From Helicostylum pulchrum (lineage: Eukaryota; Mucoromycota; Mucoromycetes; Mucorales; Mucoraceae): a stretch of 64,000 bases of DNA. The first letter of the stretch is position 1. Each line of letters begins with the position of its first letter. A program made the position numbers and the translations under genes. The stretch covers positions 593,001-657,000 of the forward strand of contig JAIXMO010000011.1 in NCBI GenBank assembly GCA_025677825.1, given 5' to 3'. The notes under the pieces are model-generated. The model was not told where the DNA came from. It ran no database searches and saw only the letters and a program-made list of their open reading frames with translations. Below are positions 31,853 through 43,115 of the stretch, in pieces.

Positions 31853-32630
31853 GTCTAACGAATACGTTATTATTCTGTTTAAAGCATCTTCCATGAACTT
31901 TACGATTTATATGTTAGTACTAGCCATCCACCTATCGGTAACGCAGCAGGTAATTCAGGTTTAGATTTAGATGGTGCTCATGATGGTATTCGGCCTGTCC
32001 AAAATTCGTTCGTACATGGATGTCTTATCTGTCATGTCTGGGTAATAGATCCTTATTTAGAAGAAAGACCTTTATGAGATGAAAAAGAATGACCAATAAT
32101 AATAACATGCGTTAATTATATCCTCAACCGCCTCTCACATTACTTCTTGAATTATATCGGTATTGAATAAGGAAGGGTAATTGCGAGATGTACTTTCTAT
32201 AAAGTTGTATGTAGTGATGACGGGTATACTAAGGTTGTTGAGATTGCTGATGGGTATATTAAACTGACAAGTATTCTTGTTGTTGTTGGTATCCGTACAT
32301 TGCCATTACCTATGCAGCTACTCTTTTTTTTTTTTCTGAATCCAAAACTGGTCGAGTTTTACTTTCAATGATAGATTGGTACACGGCAGTAAATATAAAA
32401 CTTTTTTTTATACATGCATAAATAACAAGGCTTCACGGTCCGCTTGCATAATAAAAGCGTTTATTCAACTTGTCATTAATAAGCTTGCGATAATATTTTT
32501 ATTTTACACAACAAGCCTGCGAATGTAAGCTTTTGGAGGTTATTGTTTATTTGAATTAAAAAAAAAAAAGGTTCATGTTGGTGCTGGATTGAAAGAGAAA
32601 GGCTTGTGTTTGGATTCTTTTTTTTTTCTT
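31853..32630. other. DNA between copy A and UBC9, with unassigned open frames
   Basis: 31853-32110 is absent from copy B. It contains an open frame (31883-32077, no ATG at its start) with a CLIC motif, reading HPPIGNAAGNSGLDLDGAHD and later FVHGCLICHVWVIDPYLEE. 32111-32143 again matches copy B (59067-59099). A second open frame without ATG (about 32173-32430) reads YKVVCSDDGYTKVVEIADGY in its core. Neither is recognised; both may be remains of a mobile-element gene or of an old host gene. Confidence 0.4.
32111..32143. repeat. second short block shared with copy B
   Basis: GTTAATTATATCCTCAACCG and the next 13 bases match 59067-59099 with few changes. The match shows that the two copies were once collinear beyond the 1.75-kb block and that about 258 bp was gained in A or lost in B. 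Confidence 0.6.
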
Positions 32631-33423
32631 TTAGGTTCTATTAAGGACAGCTTGCTCTCTTACTCTTCTTTCGTATTCCTTTTTATCCTTACTATTAAAT
32701 CAAGGCTTGGTGTTAGACATGTACACTGTTTAACCACAAGTATGTATATATAATTACCGGAAAAGCATATATGCATCTTGTTGAGCAGGACTTTCTGGAT
32801 TAGGATCATTCAACAAATCTTGTACACCTAAAAGAATCTATTTCAACCCATTTAACAATCGCACACACAGACCACAAATTCTACATGTATATTGATCTTA
32901 CCTGCTTGACAGTAATTGCAGGTTTCCAACCCTCGTCTTCGTTCAAAATAGATAAACATACAGTCCCAGAAGGATAGACGTTAGGATGGAATAAAGGAGG
33001 GGTGAATTTACACTTGGGTGGTTTGCTAGGATAGTCTAAAAATATGTTTAATATTCTATATATATATTTACCATATACTTATTTACCTTCTGGGAATATC
33101 ATGACAAGTTTATACGTAGCCTTTTCCCAAGGTGTCTAATAATATAGATTATTTAATCCTACTACTATTTTAAAATATATATATATACGCGCTTCTCTTA
33201 CATCGTCTTTGCCAGGAATACCACATGTCCAATTCATCAAATCAAGTGAACTATCAGGGTTTCTTCCAGGACGTGCCCAGAACCCCTATAATTAACATAA
33301 AATGTAAGTTGTCATTGTTTTTTTTTGATACATAAAAAAGTAAAATAATTTTACGTGCGGATGGTCTTTTCTCCATTGCTTTCTCTCTTCCATTAATCGA
33401 CTGCGGGCAATACCAGTACTCAT
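32631..33423 (-). CDS. UBC9: SUMO-conjugating enzyme UBC9
   Basis: E2 enzyme that receives SUMO from the E1 and passes it to target lysines, essential in the nucleus. Six exons: 33423-33355, 33285-33202, 33135-33087, 33035-32902, 32837-32758, 32691-32631. They give 158 residues, the normal length. Visible marks: [20 protein letters not shown] with the basic SUMO-binding N-terminal helix, [14 protein letters not shown], the active-site region [16 protein letters not shown] (Cys94), [19 protein letters not shown], and the C-terminal YERRVREQA helix. The UBC9-specific insert after PGKDD is present. Five short introns make it one of the most intron-dense genes here, and no single exon is long enough to be found by ORF length. 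Placement is certain from the continuous family match. Confidence 0.96.
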
Positions 33424-33670
33424 GTTCTATATAATGTTATTAAAACTTGCAAACGAAAAGAGAAAAGAGAAAAAAAAAGACAAGGAAAAAAATATGTATA
33501 CTTTGACAAACAAAGTCACATTATTCGATTTTATTTTTTGGGAAATCATAACACTGTGTTGTTACTCTTGTCTTATTTCACACTGTGAAAATATCAGTTT
33601 TATGAATTGAACGACAGCGAAAAAAAAAAGTAAGACTCTTTCCCACTGTACACGTCTTTTATTGTTAAAG

Positions 33671-34199
33671 TTAGGATGAAACAGCCTTTTGTGGGAGAAT
33701 GGTATCTGGTGCCTTGATTGTTTGACGATGACTTTTTTTTATGCACAGTAAATAAAAAGATGGATATATCAAATATTCTTTACTTACTTTAATATACGCA
33801 TTACTTGAGTTGTACCGATTAAAAAGACGGAGAAATTGACAGCGGAAACAAGTCTATTGACTGGTGTGATGACAAAACCATATCTAGTCCAAATCAATCC
33901 ACTCACTCCTAAAGCTTTATACACAGTAAGTTTCGGATATTGTATATGTAATATACTCGAACATACAAATATTTTGTGATAGACTTAATTGATCAGCGGG
34001 TTTTTGCAAATCGCTTAAACCGGCAATGACAATACCCTAAAAAAATGTGCACTGCATGAAAAAAAAATACAAGCATAATATGGGTATCTACTTATGTCCT
34101 TACCCATTTAAAAGTAGGTGCCCAGAAATGAATTGTCTTTGGTCCAGCAGGAGAATTCAAAAACCTAGTTAATAAGGATGTTGATGCAACTGAGGACAT
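33671..34199 (-). CDS. MPC2: mitochondrial pyruvate carrier subunit (MPC2-type)
   Basis: Inner-membrane protein that forms the pyruvate carrier with MPC1. Four exons (34199-34104, 34036-33967, 33914-33788, 33731-33671) give 117 residues. The start SSVASTSLLTRFLNSPAGPK is followed by TIHFWAPTFKWGIVIAGLSD, the MPC2 signature, then QKPADQLSLSQN, a second helix in SLGVSGLIWTRYGFVITPVN and a third in LVSAVNFSVFLIGTTQVMRI. The last exon was placed so that the reading frame ends naturally in KAVSS; the donor and acceptor are canonical, but the C-terminal tail is not conserved enough to prove it. It lies 247 bp upstream of UBC9 on the same strand. Confidence 0.88.
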
Positions 34200-35584
34200 T
34201 TTTTCTGTATAAAAAAGAAGAAAAAGGGGAAAAAAAAGTGTGAGAAAAATTATGAATAAAACTGAGAAATCTCTCTCCAGTGTAACTCTTTTTTTTTTCC
34301 CGAGGTATAACAATTGCCTTATATGTACCCTCATATATGTATAATCACGTCGAAATTGACGTTTTGTAAATACTCTTACTACTTTTTTTTCCCCCATGAA
34401 CATCAATAAGTATCGGTTTACAGAAAAAAGCAAGAAAAAACTGGTCAAGTATATATGCGAACCACTATATAAATTTTTACGTAAATTTTTACTTTCTAGT
34501 TGGCGCAGGTTTCTATCAGAGCATAATAGACAATCAATGCACACCCCAAAATAAGCGAGACAAAATAACTCAATCTTTATAAATAAACCGGATGACGCCA
34601 AGACTCTTTTTTTTTTTTTTTTTTTTTTTTTTACGCGATCTGAACTTTGCAGGGCGGATCTTGACGCCCAAAGAATCAAACACGATGGCGTATTTAACGT
34701 ATCAGAACTGGGTTTTCTTGCATTCCCGTTCAAAAAAAAAAAAACGTGACTAAACAGTTCGGATAAGTTGAGACGATAACTAAAACGACTATTTAGTACA
34801 GAAAGAAAAATTGAATACAGATGGGTGTATTATTACACTATTTAATATGCATCGCATATGTACAAGTGTATATATATCTACTTGTTATTCTTTTTTTGAA
34901 CGTGCCGCTCATCCAAAGAAGATAGGCAAGAGCCCCGAACTGGGAAAAACAAGACCCGATGAATGATGTAAATAATTCGGTACGCACCAAATTTATTCAT
35001 CATTTTTTTTTTAAAATGGTTGTATTTTCTAAACTAATGTATACACTGTACTACTTTAATTGTGCAGCAACATAACCCAAAAAAAAAGGGCAACTCTTTT
35101 TTATTCTTAATTTACTTGTTTTTTGTTGTTGTTGTCTACTCACGTGTTGAAAGTTTCAAAACAATTGAAGAAACGAGGTATAAATATTACAATTGAAAAT
35201 CATCTCAAAACCTGCCAGAATATATTACCCGTAGTACAAGAAGCTTAACATACCTGGATTAAACACCTGCCCGTTTCAGGTGGATATAATATATAATCGC
35301 CCTAATCATAGATTACACTAAATGTGAAAGAGCCACGTGTTGCAAGTACATGTATTTACAATTTTTTTTTTAGAGTGGCAGTCTTTTTTTAATATATATA
35401 TGTAGTTATGAAAAAAAAAGGGAAAAGGTCATAATGCATTGTTGTATAGTAGTAATAATAGTAAGGGCATAATAACAGTATATAGGTTTAGAAGAGAGAG
35501 AGAGAGAGAAGGAATGTTTTTTTTCAGGCAGCTGTACAAACATGAATAAAGGAGAGAATAAGTATATACACACACACACACAAA
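34200..35584. other. intergenic, no gene seen
   Basis: A/T-rich spacer. Holds GGATGACGCC (34590-34599, CRE-half-like), a 29-base T tract at 34604-34632, and a GT/CA microsatellite with GA tracts near 35490-35580 in the 3' flank of the velvet gene. Frames such as 34092-34733 are extensions of MPC2 exon 1 and low-complexity DNA. Confidence 0.5.
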
Positions 35585-37205
35585 CTATGGATAACGATAA
35601 TGCTGATGATGATCGATCATAGTTGGAGGGGGAGGTAGTAAAAGGGGAAATAGTGACGGTTGTGGTAAATGGTTCATGATTGCCCTTAAAGGAGGTAATC
35701 GTATACCCCAAGCATGGTTTCCGGTGGCCTTTTGGTGTATATCAGTAATTGAAATAGGTGGAGTCGGTAACCTATGGTACTTGTGATTATTATTATTATC
35801 TGAACATGTGTGATAGTTTGCTAAGGAGGATGAGGGTGGTGCCGTATGCATTGGCTGTGGTGGTGAATCTACCAATGGTTTAGCTGTAAAAGAAGTCCAT
35901 GAAGTACTGCAGGTTGAGGATATACTGCTTGTAGTCATTTCTCTATTAAGATATCCGCGAGACACACCCATTGCAGGAGATGTGTAGACGGTGCTTTCAG
36001 GGCTAGGAAATCCCTGGGTTGGGTCCGTCTTTTTATAGTCTATTTCTTCATGTGGGCAAGTAGGAGGGGTATTAGTACAGTAATCATCTGGTTTGGATGT
36101 AGCTTGCCAACGACCAAAAAAGACGTCATGCTGAGTAGATGATGTATCGGCATAAGCTGGGGAGGCGACAATCATACGTGATTTCTTTGTATGTAATCTT
36201 TTAACCGATGTATCAGTTGATTGAAGAGAGGTATTTTCTTGTTTCCTCTTTCGACTAATTAAATAACTATAATTAGTAAAAAAAAAAAATTGGTTTTTAA
36301 AATTTAGAGAGAGCACACATACGATTGAAGTCGGTGTTCTTTACGGATTCTCATTTTGACACCTTGGTCGGAAAAAGTTCTAGATAAAAAGGTAGATTCG
36401 ACTGGTCCAGGGAAACGTTTTGGTGAAAATACTGTAAAGGTTTCGGATAATATGGTTCTACGGTTTTGTACTTTATCTCTACACAAACGAAAAAAATGTT
36501 GTTAGTAATTATTATAAATTGTTGTTATTACTATCAAGACATACTCGACTATTTCAAATAGAGAAAATCGCAACTTAAATTTGCCTTCTTTTTTAACTGC
36601 TAAATCACCAAAAACAAAAAAACCACCATCTACGTAAAAAACAAAATATAAGTATTAAAGCAATAACAACTGATGTAATCTTACCAGAATTATCGACATC
36701 TCGGAGTCTATAGAGAGATGATACGGTAGAGCCCGATAAATAATCTTGGGCGGGTAACATGGGAGTTTCAGGATCTTTTTCAGTAACCAGATTAGCCACT
36801 ACAAAGTAGAAGGGGCTTTGAAGGCTTTTTCTAAAAAAGAAAATATGTTAAAAATTAAATTTAAGCTGCAAGATAATTAAAATTTACTTTAATTCTTCTT
36901 CCGTACAATTCTTCCAATGTAGTTGTAAAATAGGTGGGGGTTCAATGGGTCGTCGGTCTTTATTTGATAGTAAAAAGGTTAGACTTTTTCTTTTTTTTTC
37001 TTTGAGTATGTGTATGGTACCTCGCTCATTGATAATACTGATTTTTGCTCTTTTCGGTTCCTGTCTAATTTCGACATCATATTCACTACATGTAACGTTA
37101 TTAATTTTATAAATATTATGTGGCAAAGTTTTTTATTTACGTTTCTTCAGAAAGTGTTGCAAGGGAACTTTCAATGAAACGATAAGTACATCCGCCTGAA
37201 CTCAT
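35585..37205 (-). CDS. velvet-domain transcription regulator
   Basis: Fungal developmental regulator with the NF-kappaB-like velvet DNA-binding fold; family members control sporulation, light response and secondary metabolism. Seven exons (37205-37141, 37085-37021, 36957-36888, 36830-36685, 36629-36545, 36478-36323, 36266-35585) give 422 residues. The velvet domain fills about residues 20-200: [87 protein letters not shown] and the C-terminal [21 protein letters not shown] basic SRKRKQ just after it can serve as a nuclear signal. The 220-residue tail is Ser/Thr/Pro-rich and disordered. Which paralogue (VosA-, VelB- or VelC-like) cannot be decided by eye. Confidence 0.9.
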
Positions 37206-38214
37206 TGCTTAAATATCATAAATTTATATAAAGAAAAAAAAAAAAAAGAGTAAACGCTGAAAAGGAAAGAAAGATTAGCAAGAAAGAAAAAAAAAAAAAA
37301 AGGAAAAAAAATATAAAATAGCTAATCGATTGTCCTAGTTTTTTTTTTTATACATATTTTTTTTTTTTTTAAACGTCAGCGAATTGCATGAGATGATTAC
37401 TATTTTAGGTGAAATTATTTACTTTAGGATTTTAATGTTTTAACAATTGCCAAGACTTTTTTTTCTTTTTTCCGGTATTTTTTATTTTACTTTTTATTCT
37501 TTTTTAACTTGCGGTGAGGTATAAATACTGTTTACCTTTGTATGAAATATGTATGAAAGCGTAGACGGGTTACTGATATAAAAAAAAGAAAAAAAAGAAG
37601 ACTATACCTTAACCGGTTTTGGATATCGCTTATTCGTCATTTATTGAGCTATTAATCATTGGTGGGATAGACAGCCCAGGGTCTGGGAAAAATTAAATCC
37701 CAAAAAAGGAAGATAAAATACCCTCATTGGGGGTGTCTTTTTTTACTTTATTACTTCCCCAAAAGTATCTTTATTACGATTTCTTTTGCCAAGAAGTCTA
37801 TTTTAAACAAAAATGTGTTGTTTTATTAAAACTTTAAAAAGAGATGGTTTTTTTAATGGTATCACATTACCCGAAAACTTACCAATATTTTGCAAGTCAA
37901 TCATTTGAAAGCCAGTTTTTTTTTTTTTCTCTTATACATGTTCATTAAATATAGAGTAATCATTAACATTAACAGCCAAGACAAGTAATTTCTGATTTTA
38001 AAAAAGGGTAACTATCTCCTTTATTTTACTTTATATAAAATAAAAAAAAAGTATGCTAAAAATATGAAGTTACTTGTCGCATGCAAACGGCTAAAAATAA
38101 TCGCTTCAATGGGTAAATATAACCATTTATGGTATTAGATTGTGCTAAAGTCCATGCACGACATTTTAATATACCGGGGCTAATCTTATTTATTTATATA
38201 TGTATATATAGATT
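37206..38214. other. intergenic, no gene seen
   Basis: Promoter of the velvet gene and 3' flank of the BAG gene. A tracts (37234-37300), T tracts (37340-37370, 37918-37930) and no protein-like frame. Confidence 0.5.
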
Positions 38215-39459
38215 CTAAATTTGTACACTAACACTACTACTACTAACTTTCTCCCATTCTCTAAGTTTAAATTCATCCAATCTGTTCAACATATCCTCGG
38301 CTCGTTTCACAAGAAACTTACGTTCACTTCTTATACTTTCATCACCATCAGAGTTAATCATATCAAGCTTAAGTAACACCTTCATCAATTGATCTTCGTA
38401 CCCAAGAAGTTCTCGATTTTCGGCTGTAGTAGCTGCAATAAGACGATCAGGGGAAGCAGCGCGCTCATCAGTTACTTTTGAGAAATCAAGTGTAGTATTC
38501 AAGACATGTTGTTCATGGTTTTGTCGAGTTTCATCTAGTTCTTGTTCAATACGGTTAAGTGCATCGTATTTAGCAATCTTGACTGGATCTTCGTCGGGGA
38601 ACTGAGTAAATTCTTCTTTAGTTTCATCAGAGTTGGTAAGAATATCGCTAACCAAGTCATGTATATCATTTGACTTGACCAAAGACGGTACTTGTACTTC
38701 TTCTTCTTCATCAGTTTCGGTATCAGTGGCAGAGTCTTCGTCCATAGATTCATTTTGATCGATATTTTCCATAGCGAGGAGGGTATTATCTTCTTCCATG
38801 GCTTCATCGTCATACAAGGATTGTGCTTTATTACGGATATGTTCGACAAAATCATCCACAGACATAACCTTATCTTGAGTTTCAATTAATAATTCTTTAT
38901 TCTCAGCTCCTTGGTCTGGTTCAACTTCGTTTTCTGGAGCATCGAAAATTAATTTGACTAGAGCAGCTAATTGCTCTTGGCATGTATTTTCTTCTTCTTC
39001 TTCTTCTTCAGACTCTTCTTCTTGTTCAATTTGGGAGGCAGCAAGTACTTGGTTAGGGTTTACGTAATCGGCAGACTTTTGAGCGGAAGCCCAAAGACGG
39101 TATTGATCTTGCAATTCTTGTTGCTTCTTCTGTCTTAATGCAGCGTAGTACTGTTCTTGTTGTTGTTGTTGTAAAATACGCTGCTCTCTTTCCAATAAGT
39201 GTCTCTTGTGAGCTTGCTTCTTTGCTTCATAGTAGGCCTCAATAGCTTGTTCTTCCTGTAAACGGCGACGACGGAGCTCAGTTAGAACTTGAAGCTTGTG
39301 CATAGCCCTTTCAATACGACGTTGTTCTTGTTGCTTCTTGTATTCTTGTAAGAGACGATGTTCACGCTTAGCTTGTTCTTGAGAAAGTAAAGCTTGAAGA
39401 TGGATGTAATCGCTTAAAGATAATTGGGTTTGAGGTTGTTCAATATAGATAGGAAACAT
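38215..39459 (-). CDS. BAG-domain Hsp70 co-chaperone-like protein
   Basis: A single exon, 414 residues. The N-terminal 130 residues are a highly charged Gln/Glu/Arg-rich helix (for example EQAKREHRLLQEYKKQQEQRR), likely a long coiled coil. Then come acidic low-complexity segments (a run of Glu near residue 155 and another near 255). The C-terminal segment of about 50 residues (YEDQLMKVLLKLDMINSDGD, ERKFLVKRAEDMLNRLDEF) has the pattern of a BAG domain, which binds the Hsp70 ATPase domain and promotes nucleotide exchange. The start is the first ATG and gives MFPIYIEQPQ. Heat-shock-element-like repeats just upstream support a stress role. No signal peptide or membrane segment. Confidence 0.75.
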   Translation of the reverse strand: MFPIYIEQPQTQLSLSDYIHLQALLSQEQAKREHRLLQEYKKQQEQRRIERAMHKLQVLTELRRRRLQEEQAIEAYYEAKKQAHKRHLLEREQRILQQQQQEQYYAALRQKKQQELQDQYRLWASAQKSADYVNPNQVLAASQIEQEEESEEEEEEENTCQEQLAALVKLIFDAPENEVEPDQGAENKELLIETQDKVMSVDDFVEHIRNKAQSLYDDEAMEEDNTLLAMENIDQNESMDEDSATDTETDEEEEVQVPSLVKSNDIHDLVSDILTNSDETKEEFTQFPDEDPVKIAKYDALNRIEQELDETRQNHEQHVLNTTLDFSKVTDERAASPDRLIAATTAENRELLGYEDQLMKVLLKLDMINSDGDESIRSERKFLVKRAEDMLNRLDEFKLREWEKVSSSSVSVQI

Positions 39460-39806
39460 TTTATTAAAAGATGTGTGAGTTTGTATAATTTAAAAAATGT
39501 TGGGTTCTCAATAAATTTCATTGTATTTATATCATTTGACGTGGAAGGTTCGCGCAACTATACGCACTAGAATCTTCGACTGAGTTTTTATATATATATT
39601 TTTTTACACTTTTGAGCTTGGACCAATCAAATTGCAAATCCAAATTTCTAGAATGTGCCTGAGTCATCCAGGCCTCTGTAGAATTTGTCATAGGCCGCTT
39701 TTTTTTTTTTTGGCTTACGTTTGTCACATTTTTACATTTTGCTTTTTTAAAAGAGTCTTGTTTACTAATCATTTTGAACTTTATCGAATACGTAAGCCTT
39801 GCCTAT
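39460..39806. promoter_or_regulatory. heat-shock-element-rich promoter of the BAG gene
   Basis: Inverted nGAAn units, the HSF1 binding pattern, occur several times: GAAGGTTC (39543-39550), AGAATCTTC (39570-39578) and TTTCTAGAA (39645-39653). A CCAAT box (GACCAATCAA, 39621-39630) and a TATATATA (39591-39598) lie among them, all within about 200 bp upstream of the BAG start. The sites are seen; induction by heat is inferred from them and from the encoded co-chaperone. Confidence 0.55.
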
Positions 39807-40556
39807 TTATTTTAACCAATCCTGTGCTACTAAAAAAAAAATGAATATTTTAAGCCGCAGAACTAATGTACTCGAGTTACTCTTTTTTCGGTACATTTTT
39901 TTGTAAGTAAGAGATTTTGGTATCTTTATTTTTTTTTCAAGCGGTTTTTCAGTAGCTATAAGTGACATACATACACGCACGCCATTTTCTGGTTCAATTG
40001 ATTTGATTTGCATTAGCTTGTAGTATGCGTCAATATTTTCTCGGATATTCCAAGACCAGTGGCAAACATTTATTACTTGCTCCAATGGTAAAATGTTACT
40101 TTCAAACCAGACTGTTGGTTTATTTACAGTAATCCTGATACAATTTAAGGCAGTAGCGGTAAATTTCTGGGAGGTGTCAGGCGGACATTGACTGAACAAA
40201 CATAAGTAAAAACGTGATACAGATACGGCAAGTTACCATAGCACGTTAATATAAAGATAACTCCAAGACATAGACCTCAATACCTTGTACGATTACCTGC
40301 ATTACTTTAGAATCCATCCATGTTAAGTGCATATCGAGAAGCATTCTTGCAAATCTTTTCGTTTCTGAGCTTCCAAGCGCATCTCGTTAATCCGATACAA
40401 GTATACGCCTTCAAATAAGCCGTATATTAGGTCTGAAAATCGTAAGATTAGAGCGCTCTCGACGGTCCCATAGGATTGAACCTTATTCCATAAAAGATTT
40501 TTTTTTGACCAATCACCCACTATAAGAATTACAATAACAAAATGAAATACGAACAC
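39807..40556 (-). pseudogene. unassigned coding-like region, probably decayed gene
   Basis: Two frames on the minus strand look protein-like but do not join. 40556-40323 starts MFVFHFVIVILIVGDWSKKN and includes LRFSDLIYGLFEGVYLYRIN. 40199 to about 39880 includes CPPDTSQKFTATALNCIRI and VCHWSWNIRENIDAYYKLMQ and can begin after an acceptor at 40191. Between them a third frame (MLLDMHLTWMDSKVMQ) precedes a good donor at 40296. No combination of splice sites gave one continuous frame. No family was recognised. It may be a host gene with undetected introns or a relic. Confidence 0.3.
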
Positions 40557-41208
40557 AAACTATTGTTTACACGTCAGTTAATAAATAGTAACAGTAAAAT
40601 TTGGGCATTACCGAAATACCATTTTTGAAAATTCGCCGCTCATGTTTAAGAGTACCGGCGAGTACCTTTTATTTAGTAATCTTGGGATAGATAATCATAA
40701 TAAAGTTTTTTTTTCTTTCTGAAAATTGATCTGGCAGTAGCATGCATCTTGTCGCGCTATTTTGCATTTTATACTAGGTATAAATTATTGATAGTCTTGT
40801 ACAGAAACCATGCACCTATAATCCATATGTGCATTGGTAAGGTTGCGTCTGATAGTATTTTATTTGGTCGATATGTTAGATTTGTTATTTAGTTTAAAAT
40901 CGTGTCCCACGTCCTGGGATTAATTTTTGCCATCTCTGTCGTACTATTTTCCTATTAAGTTAATGAGTTTCATATAAAAAACAGTATCGTAGTTGTCACC
41001 TACCCCTTAATTTTAATCTTAAAGCAATATGTATGCAAAACTTCAATTAAGCATACAGCTTCCCTTTTTAAAACATAAATATTTTATAAACTTTTGAAGG
41101 TTATCTCCGCCCAAACTTCATAGTTTATAAAAGTGGATTTTGAAAGCTACCCAATCTATAATTATTATTATTTTTCCTTTACTCATATAACTGTTTATTT
41201 TTTAAAAG
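40557..41208. other. promoter region of the permease, no gene seen
   Basis: A/T-rich. From about 40855 the sequence is recognisably similar to 43470 onward, upstream of the pseudogene copy (shared TTTGGTCGATAT/TTTCGTCGATAT and CCCACGTCCTGG/CCTACGTCCTGA), which shows that the tandem duplication included promoter DNA. Confidence 0.5.
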
Positions 41209-43115
41209 ATGGCCGAGCCTAATAAAATAAATGTAATTATATGACCTATGTAAATTAGTATTGCACTAATTCTATCAATTATTTTTCGTAGATTATAATA
41301 GACGATAAAGATTTTGAATCTAATAGTTTGGACTATGATGCTCAAAAATTACATGACCTGGGATATAAACAGGAGTTTAAGCGGGAGATCAGTCTTTTCG
41401 CTCAAGTAGGGTTTTTATTTACTTCTATGGCAGTTCTACCAAATTGGATGTTAGGGTTTGGTCCCAGTATCAATGCTGGTGGTCCTAGCTCACTTTTCTG
41501 GGGATGGATCGTTGTTTCTCCTTTTGTATGTTGTATTGCCCTGAGTATGGCCGAAGTTATCTCATCATATCCACTAGAAGGTGGTGTTTATAGTTGGACG
41601 TTATTGCTATGTAATAAAGAATGGGGCCCACGTAAGTTTTTTGTCATTTGAAAGAAAATCAAAAGTACCAAGCGTATTTTTTTTATATATATAGTCATGT
41701 CATATATTACCGGCTATGTCTTTTTGGCTGGTTTAGTTACGGGTTGTATTACGTTGGCCTATAGTGTCACTAATTTTATTACTTACATTGCAAATACACT
41801 AAACGAAGATCAGATTACCTCACCGGGGGCTTCAATTGGAATATATTGCGCTGTCTTTATTTTAGCCACTGGTTATAATTTCTTGGGAATGAAATACAGC
41901 AGCTACTTAAATAAGTTTATGGGTACGTGCTTTGAAAAAAAAACACGACATATATCTAATACCAACCAACTCTATTTAAACTGTTAAAAAGTATTCTGGG
42001 TTGGGGTTGGTACTATCGCCGTATTATGTACTGTTCCTGCTATGGCCCCAAAACTCAATTCGGCGAAATGGGTATTCACTGAATTTACTAATAATACAGG
42101 TTATGAAAGCGTTGTAATGGTCTTTTTCGTCGGCATGGTAAAGAATAATATTCATAGAAATATGTATATATTACTTATAAACTTTTTTGTTTAGTTACAA
42201 GCTGGTTGGAGTCTTTCTGGCTATGTATGCGGCGCACAAATCGTTGAGGTATGAAATGAATCTTATTTCGAGTACATTCGTAAATCTAAAAAAAAAATGT
42301 AGGGTACAAAAAGAGCAGATGTTACTGCACCTCGCGGTATTATTATTTGCGTAACTGGCGTAATTTTTCAAGGACTTGTTATTATTCTCATCACACTGTT
42401 CTCGATCCAAGACATCGACGAACTTATTGCATCCAAAATGCCTATTGCAACTTTCTTTCTTCGCGCTACAAATAGTCCTCAAGTGACAGCATTATTTTTA
42501 TTCATTTTATTAATTGTTCAGTTTGGATCTCTCTGCAACACAATACTGGCAGCTAGTCATTTTGTTTTTGCCTTCGCGCGTGATGGCTGTCTTCCCTTCT
42601 CAAGTTATTTTACCAAACTATCAGAAAAGACTAGGGTTCCTGAAAGAGCCTTGCTTGCTCAATTGATTATCAGCATTTTACTTATTATGCCAGTAAGTGC
42701 AAATATAGAGATACGAAGGCTTAACATAGACAACCTACTAATAAACTCTCCCGTATAAATATAGAATTTTGCATCTGCAATCTATTGGCAAGCCATCATG
42801 AGCACCGCCATCATTTCGTGCAATATATGTTATGGTATGCCATTCTTGTGTAGACTTATTTGGGTGCGAAATGACATGCCTAAAGGTCCGTTTAGTCTTG
42901 GTAGGTTCGGTCTTATCCTTAATTTTATCTCTGTTGTTTGGGTCAGTTTCTTTAGCGTCATTCTTTGTATTCCCTCGGTTTTTCCTGTCACACCCGAGAC
43001 CATGAACTGGGCTTCTGTAATGATCGGAGGCGTCTTGATGTTTACATTACTTTTTTGGTTTATTTCTGGTCGTAAAAACTACGAAGGAAAAATCCATAGT
43101 ACTGAAAAACAGTAA
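41209..43115 (+). CDS. amino-acid/choline-type permease (APC superfamily), intact copy
   Basis: Polytopic plasma-membrane transporter, 510 residues from seven exons: 41209-41232, 41292-41631, 41695-41922, 41992-42137, 42195-42248, 42303-42692, 42765-43115. About twelve hydrophobic segments are visible, starting at QEFKREISLFAQVGFLFTSM. The GFGPSINAGGPSSLFWGWIV and SMAEVISSYPLEGGVYSW motifs are those of AA_permease_2 proteins related to yeast Uga4 (GABA) and Hnm1 (choline). The cytosolic FARDGCLPFS loop and RVPERALLAQ are also typical. The substrate cannot be told from sequence. The N-terminal exon has only eight codons. A broken tandem copy starts 573 bp downstream. All splice sites are GT-AG and all phases agree. 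Confidence 0.9.

Noticed and set aside
34092..34733. 213-codon minus-strand frame
   Set aside because: Only its last 32 codons (MPC2 exon 1) are real; the rest is promoter DNA with homopolymers.
40441..40500. tRNA-like GGTTCAATCC on the minus strand
   Set aside because: No acceptor, D or anticodon stems can be formed around it.
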